A stretch of DNA of 64,000 nt. Origin: UBA1858 sp045106935. Its GTDB lineage: Bacteria > Pseudomonadota > Gammaproteobacteria > UBA4575. The notes beneath the pieces were generated by a model. It worked only from the letters and a program-made list of their open reading frames with translations, did not search any database and had not been told where the DNA came from. The stretch's first letter is position 1. Each line of letters opens with the position of its first letter. The stretch spans positions 1-64,000 of the forward strand of contig JBGCFN010000016.1 of NCBI GenBank assembly GCA_045106935.1. Reading direction: 5' to 3'. Below are positions 18,658 through 27,053 of this stretch, piece after piece. A program made the position numbers and the translations under genes.

Positions 18658-19107
18658 ATGCGTATCGTTAATTTCCCCAGCTTATTTATTTGTATTGTAT
18701 GTATATTTGCTCTATCCGCGTGTAACCTAACGAATAGTAATCCTATCGAAATTGAAGGTGCCTGGATTCGTGAAGCGCCGCCCAACGCAACAGCGATGGC
18801 GGGCTATATGCGAATAACTAATAACTCTGAAAAAAATATTATTTTACATAGCGCAAGCAGCCCCACTTTCAAGGCAATTGAATTTCATCGCAGTGTCGAA
18901 AAAGATGGTGTATACAGAATGGTACCCCAGTTACATTTGCATATTAACGCTAAGGCAGCCATCGAATTAAAACCAGGTGATTACCACCTAATGATGTTTA
19001 ACCCTAAAAAGGCACTAAAAGAAGGCGATATTATTGACGTAAATTTAGTATTTAGTCATGACCAACATGTCAACACAGCGATTCCGGTAAAGAAAGCACA
19101 ATATTAA
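18658..19107 (+). CDS. PCu(A)C-family periplasmic copper chaperone, probable lipoprotein
   Basis: 149 residues. Hydrophobic signal with a good lipobox, L-S-A-C, at about 19-22, then W-I-R-E-A-P-P-N-A-T-A-M-A-G-Y-M, the family opening. The copper ligands follow the H(M)-X10-M-X21-H-X-M pattern: F-H-R-S, then R-M-V-P, then H-L-M-M. The family delivers Cu(I) to the CuA/CuB sites of cytochrome oxidase with Sco1. No sco or cox gene is nearby; the next genes are an oxyanion ABC transporter. A TATAAT hexamer at 18624-18629, 28 bp before the start, is a likely -10 element. Confidence 0.92.
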   Translation: MRIVNFPSLFICIVCIFALSACNLTNSNPIEIEGAWIREAPPNATAMAGYMRITNNSEKNIILHSASSPTFKAIEFHRSVEKDGVYRMVPQLHLHINAKAAIELKPGDYHLMMFNPKKALKEGDIIDVNLVFSHDQHVNTAIPVKKAQY

Positions 19108-19137
19108 TTCACAAGCTTTATTCATTACTGACTTCTC

Positions 19138-19836
19138 ATGCATCAAGACGACCAAGGTATTTTAACGACCGCGATCCAGTTAATTTTTACTCTAGAGCCT
19201 GAGCTTGTTGAAATTGTACTTCTGTCCCTAAAGGTAAGCCTCACAGCTGTCGTCATGGCGACCCTTATTTCTATTCCACTTGGTTCACTACTTGGCGCTT
19301 ATCGTTTTCGAGGGCGCGATATTATTACTGGTATTCTTACCGCCTTAATGGGGCTACCCCCTGTCGTGGTTGGACTAGCATTATATCTGCTACTTTCGCG
19401 TACAGGGCCGTTGGGCGACCTGGAATTATTATTCACTTCAAGTGCAATGATACTTGCTCAATGCATTTTAATAACTCCTATCATTAGTTCTTTAACTCAA
19501 CAAACGATAGAAGACTTATACAACCAACACGAACTACAATTTAAAGCACTAGGTGCGCCCACATCACAAACATTACTCCCACTACTCCGTGATGCGCGCA
19601 GCAGTTTATTTACCGCTATTTTGGCAGGCTTTGGTCGCGCCTCAGCTGAGGTTGGTGCTGTGTTAATTGTAGGAGGAAATATAAATCATCTTACTCGAGT
19701 CATGACAACCACCATTGCATTAGAAACTAGCAAAGGGAATTTGGAACTAGCAATGGCGTTAGGAATAATTCTGCTGATTATTTCATTTTCCATTACTAGT
19801 TTAATGATCGTTATACGCAAAACTCAATCAATCTAG
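19138..19836 (+). CDS. tupB: ABC transporter permease, tungstate type (TupB-like)
   Basis: 232-residue inner-membrane protein with about five or six helices, from residue 20 on. Near the C-terminal third it has the binding-protein-dependent EAA loop, F-K-A-L-G-A-P-T-S-Q-T, and the G-R-A-S-A-E-V-G-A-V-L-I-V-G-G-N stretch that is characteristic of TupB/WtpB-type tungstate or molybdate permeases; G-L-P-P-V-V-V-G-L-A-L-Y is also typical. It starts 30 bp after the copper-chaperone gene and shares one base with the ATPase gene (TAGTG). The substrate-binding protein TupA, normally the first gene, is absent here; specificity as tungstate rather than molybdate is by family resemblance only. Confidence 0.85.
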   Translation: MHQDDQGILTTAIQLIFTLEPELVEIVLLSLKVSLTAVVMATLISIPLGSLLGAYRFRGRDIITGILTALMGLPPVVVGLALYLLLSRTGPLGDLELLFTSSAMILAQCILITPIISSLTQQTIEDLYNQHELQFKALGAPTSQTLLPLLRDARSSLFTAILAGFGRASAEVGAVLIVGGNINHLTRVMTTTIALETSKGNLELAMALGIILLIISFSITSLMIVIRKTQSI

Positions 19837-20567
19837 TGACTAAAATGCAATCTGACCATCAATTTCTGCCACTCATTGCTCAGGGTATCAGCTATAAAAT
19901 TAATGGGGCGAAGTTAATTAGAAATCTAGACTTAGAAATAAGCACGAGAGGATCAACTATAATATTGGGTCATAATGGCTCTGGCAAAAGCTTACTACTA
20001 AAATTATTACATGGTGTCATCACTCCATCCTCAGGAAAAATCACTTGGAATAATACTGCTCCGCTAAGCAACCAGTATTGGCGCACTTTTTTACTTCAGT
20101 CCCCTACTTTCTTCAAACAAACTGTTCAGTACAATATTGAGTTTGTGTTGCGTATAGCAGACATTCCTGCAGATGAGCGTCAAATACGATACGAGCAGGC
20201 TTTAGAAATTTGCGGTCTTACAAAAATTAGCCAGAGAAATACGCATGCGCTCTCAGGGGGAGAGTTGCAAAAACTCTCTTTAGCCAGAGCATGGGTGCTT
20301 AAACCTAGTGTGGTTTTATTAGATGAACCCACTGTAGCATTAGACCCGCCTTCTGTTCTTGGATTTGAAAATATTATTAATCAATTCAAAAAAACAAACA
20401 CCAAAGTCATTATGACAACTCATGATTTAGCACAAGCAAAAAGATTGGCTGATGAAGTTGTATTTATTCATGAAGGCAAAGTGATCGAACAATCACCTGC
20501 TGCGAAATTCTTTGATGGACCTGAATCAAATCAAGCGCAAAACTTTATTAGCGGAGAACTAAGTTAA
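19836..20567 (+). CDS. tupC: ABC transporter ATP-binding protein (TupC-like)
   Basis: 243 residues. Walker A is G-H-N-G-S-G-K-S at about 47-54, the signature motif is L-S-G-G-E-L-Q-K at about 139-146, Walker B V-V-L-L-D-E-P-T near 158-165, and the switch histidine is in T-T-H-D-L. Energises the preceding permease. The GTG at 19836 overlaps the tupB stop by one base; an ATG three codons later (19845) is an alternative start. There is no C-terminal mop/TOBE domain as in ModC, which favours the tungstate-type family. It ends 33 bp before the convergent parvulin gene. Confidence 0.88.
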   Translation: MTKMQSDHQFLPLIAQGISYKINGAKLIRNLDLEISTRGSTIILGHNGSGKSLLLKLLHGVITPSSGKITWNNTAPLSNQYWRTFLLQSPTFFKQTVQYNIEFVLRIADIPADERQIRYEQALEICGLTKISQRNTHALSGGELQKLSLARAWVLKPSVVLLDEPTVALDPPSVLGFENIINQFKKTNTKVIMTTHDLAQAKRLADEVVFIHEGKVIEQSPAAKFFDGPESNQAQNFISGELS

Positions 20568-20600
20568 TCTCTTGCGCTTGATTTGTAAGCTGATAATTAA

Positions 20601-20882
20601 TTATTCAGTACGTGCAGTCACTTCTAACAAGTGATACCCAAACTGCGTTTTAACTGGCCCTTGAACTTCATTAAGAGGCGCACTGAACACCACCTCATCA
20701 AACTCCTTAACCATCATACCAGGCCCAAATTCTCCCAAATCACCACCCGATGTACCTGATGGGCATTTTGAATGTTGTTGAGCAATATCAGCAAAATCAG
20801 TACCACCAGTGATTTGCTCTTTTAACTGATTACATTGCTCTTCAGTATCTACCAATATATGTCTTGCCGTTGCTTTTGCCAT
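20601..20882 (-). CDS. ppiC: Small parvulin peptidyl-prolyl isomerase (PpiC type)
   Basis: 93 residues from the second of two adjacent ATGs (20882; the other is 20885). A single cytosolic parvulin domain with no signal peptide: A-R-H-I-L-V at 6-11, C-P-S-G near 45-48, G-G-D-L-G-E-F near 51-57, and the closing F-G-Y-H-L-L-E-V. Length and composition equal E. coli PpiC (93). A-G-G-A lies a few bases upstream. The 70-residue acidic gene precedes it by 29-32 bp on the same strand and the two may form one unit. Confidence 0.93.
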   Translation of the reverse strand: MAKATARHILVDTEEQCNQLKEQITGGTDFADIAQQHSKCPSGTSGGDLGEFGPGMMVKEFDEVVFSAPLNEVQGPVKTQFGYHLLEVTARTE

Positions 20883-20914
20883 CATTTATTCCTAGTTTTA
20901 TTGTTTAATCGTTT

Positions 20915-21127
20915 TTACTCTTCTGCGGGTGCTTCTTCGGCAACTTCTTCACTTGCCTCTTCGACTGGCGCTGCTTTAGGAGCTGGGATAGTAATTAATC
21001 CGGCATCAGCTAATACCTTCGCTTTATCATCACCGTTAATATATTTTTTATCTGCACCAAGTACTGCATAACGGCCAGATTTTTTTTCGAAAATTTTATT
21101 CTCGCCGACTGATTTGATTTCTTTCAT
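20915..21127 (-). CDS. Small acidic protein of unknown function
   Basis: 70 residues, preceded by A-G-G-A six bases before the ATG, which supports real translation. The first half looks folded (E-K-K-S-G-R-Y-A-V-L-G-A-D-K-K-Y-I-N-G) with a short domain ending in L-A-D-A-G-L-I; the second half is a low-complexity tail of P, A, E and V repeats (A-P-V-E-E-A-S-E-E). I do not recognise a family. The A/E/P tail is reminiscent of acidic tails on ribosome- or chaperone-associated proteins, but that is only a likeness. It lies just upstream of the parvulin gene, whose product could act on it or with it. Confidence 0.7.
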   Translation of the reverse strand: MKEIKSVGENKIFEKKSGRYAVLGADKKYINGDDKAKVLADAGLITIPAPKAAPVEEASEEVAEEAPAEE

Positions 21128-21309
21128 AAATATTCCTAAGTTTAGTGATAGTTAGATAAATGGATAATTCAATGGCTGCCGATTCTAACTGATTCTAGCT
21201 AGCCGTTTCTAGCCACCCAGTTCTTACCGAGAGCTACTCATTTGAAATTTCTTAGTTAATGCGCTGGTATATAGCAGCAACTTCCATATGTTAGACCAAT
21301 GCTTAATGC

Positions 21310-22503
21310 TTACAGAGGCACGCCAAGTGCGTGACGCATAAACATCATCTTCAAAGGTAATGCTTTATTTGTCATGTTGACGCCAATGGAACGTACTTGC
21401 TTGACTAACTGGCGTTCTTCTCTAAAGAGCGAATCAATCATTTCTAATGAACGTTGCATGAGGATATTTTCACTTTTGCGTGCACGCTCATATTGACGTA
21501 AAACGCGCTCACTCCCAAGCGGCCTGTCTGATGCTTGCAATAACTCGCTTAAGTGCGTTAAATCAGCCAAACCTAAATTAAGCCCTAACCCTGCAAGGGG
21601 ATGCACTGCATGCGCAGCATCACCAAGCAACACCACACGATGATCAATATATTGTGTCGCTTGCGCGCCTAATAATGGAAAAGATTTCCGCTCGGAAGAT
21701 ACGGTTAAGTTACCTAACTTGTTTTCAAAAGCAGTGCTCAGTTGATAATTGAAATCATTGTCGCCCAATGCCATCAATTCATGACATTTTTGTTCTGGAA
21801 TACTCCAAACAATAGAACAAGTATTATCTTCTAAAGGCAGCAGAGCCAATGGACCATGTTCAGTAAAGCACTGCCAAGCTGTCTGCTGATGATCTAATTC
21901 TGTTTTGACAGTACAGACTAGTCCTAGTTGTTGATATGGCGTGTGCACACTGCTCACACCAATACAATCACGTACTTTAGACCGCTGTCCATCTGCGCCA
22001 ATCACAAGTTGTGCCGTCAACCGGTCACCATTATCCAATTCAACTAACATTGATGAATCTGAAATGGCTGACAACTGATTTAAGGCAGTATTACTAAATT
22101 GAGTAATATTAGTGGATTTATGTGCCGAATTATTTAAGGCCGTCAGCAAGACTTGATTTTCAACAATTGATCCTAATGAAGTATGCGTAGTATCACTGGC
22201 ATTGAAAATAATTTGTGTGTCAGCATCTTGCTCCCATACATACATTGATTGATACGGGTATGCCCGCATCATTCTCACATCATCCCACGCATTGATTTGC
22301 GCTAATAATTTGATGCTTGCTAGATTGATCGCACTGACTCGCAACCCATAATCATCACCTTCTTGCCATGGAATATGTTGTGTATTATCAACAATCGCAA
22401 TGCGATCATATTGTTGACCCAACTTACACGCAGCAGCCACACCAACCGCACCACCGCCGACCACGACGACATCAAAATCTGTCACCGCACTAACCATGAT
22501 CAT
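21310..22503 (-). CDS. ubiI: FAD-dependent ubiquinone ring hydroxylase UbiI (VisC type)
   Basis: Flavin monooxygenase of the UbiH/COQ6 family that, by its place after pepP and ubiH, corresponds to UbiI (C5 hydroxylation in ubiquinone synthesis). 397 residues. FAD-binding motifs are V-V-V-G-G-G-A-V-G at about 11-19, the V-I-G-A-D-G-Q-R-S motif near 165, and L-L-G-D-A-A-H-A-V-H-P-L-A-G-L-G near 290, the non-UbiH form of this motif. It overlaps ubiH by 14 bp; a second ATG at 22497 is an equally good start. UbiI and UbiF paralogues are hard to tell apart by sequence, but Coq7 is present at 34537, so a UbiF duplicate is not needed. Confidence 0.9.
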   Translation of the reverse strand: MIMVSAVTDFDVVVVGGGAVGVAAACKLGQQYDRIAIVDNTQHIPWQEGDDYGLRVSAINLASIKLLAQINAWDDVRMMRAYPYQSMYVWEQDADTQIIFNASDTTHTSLGSIVENQVLLTALNNSAHKSTNITQFSNTALNQLSAISDSSMLVELDNGDRLTAQLVIGADGQRSKVRDCIGVSSVHTPYQQLGLVCTVKTELDHQQTAWQCFTEHGPLALLPLEDNTCSIVWSIPEQKCHELMALGDNDFNYQLSTAFENKLGNLTVSSERKSFPLLGAQATQYIDHRVVLLGDAAHAVHPLAGLGLNLGLADLTHLSELLQASDRPLGSERVLRQYERARKSENILMQRSLEMIDSLFREERQLVKQVRSIGVNMTNKALPLKMMFMRHALGVPL

Positions 22504-23713
22504 CCAGCTTAGAATTATTCATAAAGTGTCTCAGCCCTAAATTACGACGAAGAACACCACGTTGCAATGCAGGCAAGCTGCTAATCATACGAACACCCAT
22601 GCTGCGCAAAAATTTAGCTGGCCATGCTTGTTGAGCAAACACTCGTGTTAACCCATCTGTTAACTTTATTACATGATCTCGGTCGGGCGTACGTATTTGT
22701 TGATATTCATTCAACATCGATTCATATCGTGCAGGATTAAATTCGATACTAGTCAGCATCTGCACCAGTGTATGCACATCACGTAAACCTAAATTGAAGC
22801 CTTGTGCTGCAACAGGGTGTACAGTTTGCGCGGCATTTCCTACCAGTACTGCATGTGGACCAACTAGCCCATTACTTTTAGTTAACGAAAGTGGATATGC
22901 ACTACGTTTACCTACTTCTAAAAACTTTCCTAAGCGGTAACCAAATGCTTTCTGCAAACTTTGTAAAAAATGTTGGTCATCCATTTCCATATAAGCACCC
23001 ACACTATGCTCTGATTGCGTCCATATTAGTGCGCAACAATTATCTTTAATGGGTAATACAGCTAAAGGTCCATTCTTAGTGAAACGCTCATAAGCCACAT
23101 TTTGATGTGCTTTTTGCGTTCTCACATTCGTAATAATTGCTGATTGCTGGTAATTTTTATGTTCAGCACTGATCCCAAGTATTTCCCGCACTTTAGACTT
23201 GCCACCATCAGAACCAACTAATAGTGATGTAGTCACTATTAGTTGTTCACCCTCATGATTGATCTTAATCGTGTATCCAGATGAATTAACTTCAGCGCTA
23301 TCAAGCGATGCAGGCGATAAAATTGTGACATTAGCCAACTGCTGCACTTGCTCACTGAGCACTTCAATCAAGTGATGATTTGGCACCATATAACCAATAG
23401 GCGAGATATCGTGTTGACTCGCATCGATGCGCGCCGCACCAAAATTTCCTTGCTCGGAAATATCCAGCCTTTCAATGGGGGTTGCTGCAGACGATATTTT
23501 ATCCCAAACACCAATTTGCATAAACATTTGTTCGGAGCTACGCGTTAAACCTGTTGTGCGCAGATCAAGCACATTAGCATGCAAAGGGGCTGCTTGGTTT
23601 TGTTCTAGCAATAACACGGAGGACGAACTTTTTGCTAATGCAACAGCTAACGACATACCAACCAGTCCACCGCCAACAATTACAATATCAAATGATGATG
23701 GTAATTGTGTCAT
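22490..23713 (-). CDS. ubiH: 2-octaprenyl-6-methoxyphenol hydroxylase UbiH
   Basis: FAD monooxygenase of aerobic ubiquinone synthesis (C1 hydroxylation). 407 residues. Motifs: I-V-I-V-G-G-G-L-V-G-M-S at about 11-22, V-G-S-D-G-G-K-S-K-V near 168, and V-G-N-A-A-Q-T-V-H-P-V-A-A-Q-G, where the G-N-A-A-Q-T form marks UbiH against UbiI and UbiF. Second-last gene of the UPF0149-pepP-ubiH-ubiI string; it starts 22 bp after pepP ends. Confidence 0.95.
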   Translation of the reverse strand: MTQLPSSFDIVIVGGGLVGMSLAVALAKSSSSVLLLEQNQAAPLHANVLDLRTTGLTRSSEQMFMQIGVWDKISSAATPIERLDISEQGNFGAARIDASQHDISPIGYMVPNHHLIEVLSEQVQQLANVTILSPASLDSAEVNSSGYTIKINHEGEQLIVTTSLLVGSDGGKSKVREILGISAEHKNYQQSAIITNVRTQKAHQNVAYERFTKNGPLAVLPIKDNCCALIWTQSEHSVGAYMEMDDQHFLQSLQKAFGYRLGKFLEVGKRSAYPLSLTKSNGLVGPHAVLVGNAAQTVHPVAAQGFNLGLRDVHTLVQMLTSIEFNPARYESMLNEYQQIRTPDRDHVIKLTDGLTRVFAQQAWPAKFLRSMGVRMISSLPALQRGVLRRNLGLRHFMNNSKLDDHG

Positions 23714-23735
23714 TTACTTAATCTATAACTTTGTT

Positions 23736-25040
23736 TTATTTAGCAGCCATGAATGCTTCTATCGCATCTGCTTCTTTAATCAAGGCTTGGGTTAATACCT
23801 CATTGCCGGTTCGTGTCACTCTGACATCATCTTCAATACGAATACCAATATCCCAGTAGCGTTTTGGCACACCGCGAGATTTAGCTGGAATATAAATTCC
23901 CGGCTCAACAGTTAACACCATGCCTGGCTCGAACAATCTCCATTGTTCTTCGATTTTATAATCACCAACATCATGCACATCCAAACCTAACCAGTGCCCT
24001 GTTCGATGCATATAAAAACGACGGTATTCACCATCTTTAATCAATTGCGCAGGTCGCCCTTTTAGGAGCCCCAATTTAACCATGCCTTTGGTTAAGACTT
24101 TCACTGCCGCTTCATGTGGATCATTCCAATGATTCCCAGGTTGCACAGCATCAATCGCCGCTAATTGCGCATCTAACACCAAATTATACAACTCTAATTG
24201 CGGTTCACTGAATACGCCATTAACAGGAAATGTTCTGGTGATATCACTGGCATATCCTTGATACTCGGCGCCCGCATCGATTAACAATAGGTCGCCGTCA
24301 TTAAGCACATCTGTATTATCGGTGTAATGAAGAATACATCCATTATCACCCCCACCCACAATTGATGGGTAAGCCGTATCACAACCCGCTTTATTAAATT
24401 CGTACAACAGCTCAGCTTCGACCTGATATTCATACATGCCAGGTTGACAACGTTTCATTGCACGCCGGTGACCTGCAACAGCCGCTTTGGCTGCTTTTTT
24501 CATATAATTAATTTCAGCACCCGACTTAAACAACCTTAGCTCATGCAATAAGTGTTCTAGAGCAATAAACTCGTGCGGCGTGTGGGCACCACCACGGCCT
24601 TTCTCACGAATTTGATTTACCCAGCCAATCACTCGGTGATCAAAATCTGCATTGACTCCCATCGTGTAAAACACACGCTCTCTTTGCTCTAAAATGCCAG
24701 GAAGAATTTCATCAATATCACCGATCGGGAAAGCATCGTCTGCACCATATTGTTCGATGGCGCCTTGCTGCCCTGCACGCCTGCCATTCCAGGTTTCCAT
24801 TTCCAAATCTCGTTCGCGACAAAACAATATAAACTGAGCTTGAGTACGGCCGGGCACCAATACAGCCACTGCCTCTGGCTCAATAAAACCTGTTAGATAC
24901 ATAAAATCACTGTCTTGGCGATAATCAAACTCTACATCTCGATTACGCACCTTAACTGTAGATGCTGGAACAATCGCAATGGCATCTTTACCAATCATAC
25001 GCATGAGGTTTTTTCTACGCTTGGCGAATTCCTTATTCAC
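23736..25040 (-). CDS. pepP: Xaa-Pro aminopeptidase P
   Basis: Removes an N-terminal residue that precedes proline; cytosolic, di-manganese. 434 residues, like E. coli PepP (441). The aminopeptidase P N-terminal domain covers about 1-135 (D-F-D-Y-R-Q-D-S-D-F-M-Y-L-T-G-F). The pita-bread catalytic domain gives the metal ligands: L-I-D-A-G-A-E and Y-A-S-D-I-T-R-T near 255-270, H-R-T-G-H-W-L-G-L-D-V-H near 350, E-P-G-I-Y near 385 and R-I-E-D-D near 408. UPF0149 stops one base before its start. Confidence 0.97.
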   Translation of the reverse strand: MNKEFAKRRKNLMRMIGKDAIAIVPASTVKVRNRDVEFDYRQDSDFMYLTGFIEPEAVAVLVPGRTQAQFILFCRERDLEMETWNGRRAGQQGAIEQYGADDAFPIGDIDEILPGILEQRERVFYTMGVNADFDHRVIGWVNQIREKGRGGAHTPHEFIALEHLLHELRLFKSGAEINYMKKAAKAAVAGHRRAMKRCQPGMYEYQVEAELLYEFNKAGCDTAYPSIVGGGDNGCILHYTDNTDVLNDGDLLLIDAGAEYQGYASDITRTFPVNGVFSEPQLELYNLVLDAQLAAIDAVQPGNHWNDPHEAAVKVLTKGMVKLGLLKGRPAQLIKDGEYRRFYMHRTGHWLGLDVHDVGDYKIEEQWRLFEPGMVLTVEPGIYIPAKSRGVPKRYWDIGIRIEDDVRVTRTGNEVLTQALIKEADAIEAFMAAK

Positions 25041-25592
25041 TTATTGCACCTCGGTTGTCATTTTAATTGGCTGTAACTCTTCCGCGACAAGTAGCGCAGA
25101 CATTCGCACATATTCTAATAATTCGTTATAAGCGACTTCCTCGTCTTCCTCTCCCGTATCAGCCCCATGAAGTTGTGAAATGCGAGTCAGATCCAACAGA
25201 ATCTCAGAAGTATCTTTGGGTAATTCCGCTTGAGATTGTAGCCCTGCATTGGCTAATCCAAATAAAAAGCCATCGCACCAGGAAGCCAACGCGGACACTC
25301 TACTGGTGAGATCAATCTCTTCGCTATCGGGCAGTAATAATTCTAGCTGTAATTCAGGATCTGTCATCTGCACACGTACAACTTCACTTAGTTCGGCTAA
25401 TAAATCATTTAATTCATTATTCGCCTCCACATGGCTGATATCAGGCGCCAATGTACTTAGGCATGTATCTAATGGATAGGATATGTCTAGTGCGACAACA
25501 CCGCACAGAAAGCCGTGTAATTCAGACGCACGATCACCAAAATCAAGCGATTGCAGTGAATTATTTAATTGTTGATGAGCTGGTAATTCCAT
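25041..25592 (-). CDS. UPF0149 / YgfB-YecA family protein
   Basis: 183 residues, all-helical, acidic. Family hallmarks are S-E-L-H-G-F-L-C-G near 23-31 and W-C-D-G-F-L-F-G-L near 105-113, with E-E-D-E-E-V-A-Y-N-E-L-L-E-Y-V-R near the end. The corresponding gene precedes pepP in E. coli (ygfB) and pseudomonads, where YgfB has been linked to beta-lactam resistance control in P. aeruginosa. First gene of the pepP-ubiH-ubiI string, directly abutting pepP, and divergent from the zapB-like gene. Confidence 0.93.
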   Translation of the reverse strand: MELPAHQQLNNSLQSLDFGDRASELHGFLCGVVALDISYPLDTCLSTLAPDISHVEANNELNDLLAELSEVVRVQMTDPELQLELLLPDSEEIDLTSRVSALASWCDGFLFGLANAGLQSQAELPKDTSEILLDLTRISQLHGADTGEEDEEVAYNELLEYVRMSALLVAEELQPIKMTTEVQ

Positions 25593-25752
25593 TTTTTCGA
25601 GTCTACCATCATTAAATACAAATATTTATATCCTTAGATGGTAAAATAACGCTGTTCTTTCAAGGAATTAGCTATTTTATTCAATTATCATCTTGACCGC
25701 TGACATGGTAAAATCTACTCTCTATCTACACCGAAATAATAATAAAAATACG

Positions 25753-25965
25753 ATGAAAATTTCAGAAGAAGAATTCAAGCGACTCGAAATCAGAATTAAT
25801 GAATTAATCGAGACGTGCGAACAATTAAAAGAAGAAAATCGTTTATTGAAAGCTCAGCAGCTATCTTATAGTAGCGAACGCGCAAAGCTCCTCGATAAGC
25901 AAGAAGAAGCACGAACACGTGTTGAGTCTATGATTAGCCGTTTAAAGGCTTTAGAAGCTAGTTAA
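25753..25965 (+). CDS. ZapB-like coiled-coil protein (TIGR02449 family)
   Basis: 70 residues from the ATG at 25753 (an in-frame start 60 bp upstream adds a non-homologous, basic stub). Nearly the whole protein is a heptad-patterned coiled coil: E-F-K-R-L-E-I-R-I-N-E-L, then L-K-E-E-N-R-L-L-K-A-Q near 30-40, ending in a helical M-I-S-R-L-K-A-L-E. The family always lies next to zapA and resembles the Z-ring factor ZapB, so a role in cell division is likely though inferred. It is followed by zapA after 10 bp. Confidence 0.88.
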   Translation: MKISEEEFKRLEIRINELIETCEQLKEENRLLKAQQLSYSSERAKLLDKQEEARTRVESMISRLKALEAS

Positions 25966-25975
25966 AAATCCGCCA

Positions 25976-26284
25976 ATGAGTGCAAATCCAATAACTGTTC
26001 AAATTTTAGATAAAGAATATCGAATCGCGTGTCCTGCTGGCGAAGAAGAAGCCTTACGCGAGTCTGCTACTTTTTTAAACAATCGCATCATCGAAGTGCG
26101 AGAGAGTGGTAAAGTCATTGGTCCTGATAGAATTACAGTGATGGCAGCATTAAACCTAGCTCATGAATTCTTATCTGAGCGTCACGAATACGAGCAAGCT
26201 ACTTCAAGCATCAATAATAGAGTACGTACTCTACATGAGCGGATAGATAACGCCATTCGTTCCTCTAATCAGTTGGAATTATAA
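25976..26284 (+). CDS. zapA: Cell division protein ZapA
   Basis: Binds and bundles FtsZ filaments at the septum. 102 residues, usual length (109 in E. coli). The N-terminal globular part (P-I-T-V-Q-I-L-D-K-E-Y-R-I-A-C-P) and the long C-terminal coiled coil from about 55 (I-T-V-M-A-A-L-N-L-A-H-E-F-L) are both intact. The C-terminal half should form the antiparallel tetramer. 6S RNA begins about 26 bp downstream, as in many Gammaproteobacteria. Confidence 0.95.
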   Translation: MSANPITVQILDKEYRIACPAGEEEALRESATFLNNRIIEVRESGKVIGPDRITVMAALNLAHEFLSERHEYEQATSSINNRVRTLHERIDNAIRSSNQLEL

Positions 26285-26310
26285 TAAAACACATCGTAAA
26301 CTAGCCGACA

Positions 26311-26493
26311 GCGCCTCTGCGATATGCGTGAGCTTGTCGTTAATTCCCTTGAGCCTATTTATACCCCCGGGATTGCTTGTTAAAAGGTCGTGTGCATACC
26401 TGCGTCAGCGGGGAGCCTTACATCTCTTACGGTGAACCCACTTGAACCTTTTGGTTCAAGGTCAACGGCTACCACGGTACTCATGGAGCGCGC
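26311..26493 (+). ncRNA. ssrS: 6S RNA
   Basis: About 183 nt right after zapA, in the conserved place. The 5' arm (G-C-G-C-C-T-C-T-G region) can pair with the 3' arm ending G-G-A-G-C-G-C. The conserved block CCCTTGAGCC is at 26346-26355, the partner block G-G-G-G-A-G-C-C-T-T-A at about 26410, and the 3' hairpin CTTGAACC-TTTT-GGTTCAAG at 26441-26460 matches the same element in E. coli 6S. A short T run follows at 26494. 6S RNA mimics an open promoter and holds sigma70 RNA polymerase in stationary phase. Ends are estimated from the closing stem; processing sites are not visible. Confidence 0.9.
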
Positions 26494-26600
26494 TTTTCTA
26501 TTCCTGCTCTGGAAACACAATCCCCTCCTGTCAAACAACTCTCTTATGCTAGGATTATTGTTTTTATTCTTTCTAATCTAACCAAGAAGAGATTTATCTT

Positions 26601-27053
26601 ATGCAGTATTGGCTAATGAAATCCGAACCCAGTGAATACGGAATTGACCATCTAAAAAAAGATAAGGTCGAACACTGGGATGGTGTACGCAATTATCAAG
26701 CCCGCAACATGATGCGAGACCAAATGAAAAAAGGTGATCTTGCATTTATGTATCATTCTAATTGCGATGACATTGGGATTGTCGGAGTTATGACTGTTCA
26801 TCGCGAAGGCTATCCTGATCACACCGCTTTTGATAAAAAAGATAAGCATTACGATCCTAAAAGCGATCCCGATAACCCCCGCTGGATAATGGTCGACGTT
26901 AAATATAAGCGTAAATTAAAACGTACGATTACTCTGCAAGAGTTAAAAACTCATAAAACTTTGCAAGATATGCAACTTCTACGCAAAGGAAATCGGCTTT
27001 CAATCATGCCAGTTGATAAAAAAGATTGGGATTTTATTCTTTCGTTAGAATAA
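26601..27053 (+). CDS. EVE domain-containing protein (YcgN/thymocyte nuclear protein 1 family)
   Basis: 150 residues, one EVE domain of the PUA-like fold. It opens with the family motif Y-W-L-M-K-S-E-P-S-E-Y and has W-D-G-V-R-N-Y-Q-A-R-N near 27-37 and Y-H-S-N-C-D near 53; Y-P-D-H-T-A-F-D near 71 is also typical. EVE proteins bind modified bases in DNA or RNA, and some work in defence against modified phage DNA; the housekeeping type like this one has unknown ligand. In E. coli the gene after 6S RNA is ygfA (fau), which is replaced here. It is followed by a long AT-rich spacer. Confidence 0.92.
   Translation: MQYWLMKSEPSEYGIDHLKKDKVEHWDGVRNYQARNMMRDQMKKGDLAFMYHSNCDDIGIVGVMTVHREGYPDHTAFDKKDKHYDPKSDPDNPRWIMVDVKYKRKLKRTITLQELKTHKTLQDMQLLRKGNRLSIMPVDKKDWDFILSLE

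Noticed and set aside
26390..26581. Short plus-strand frame inside and after 6S RNA
   Set aside because: The 6S RNA structure explains the sequence; the frame has no ribosome site.
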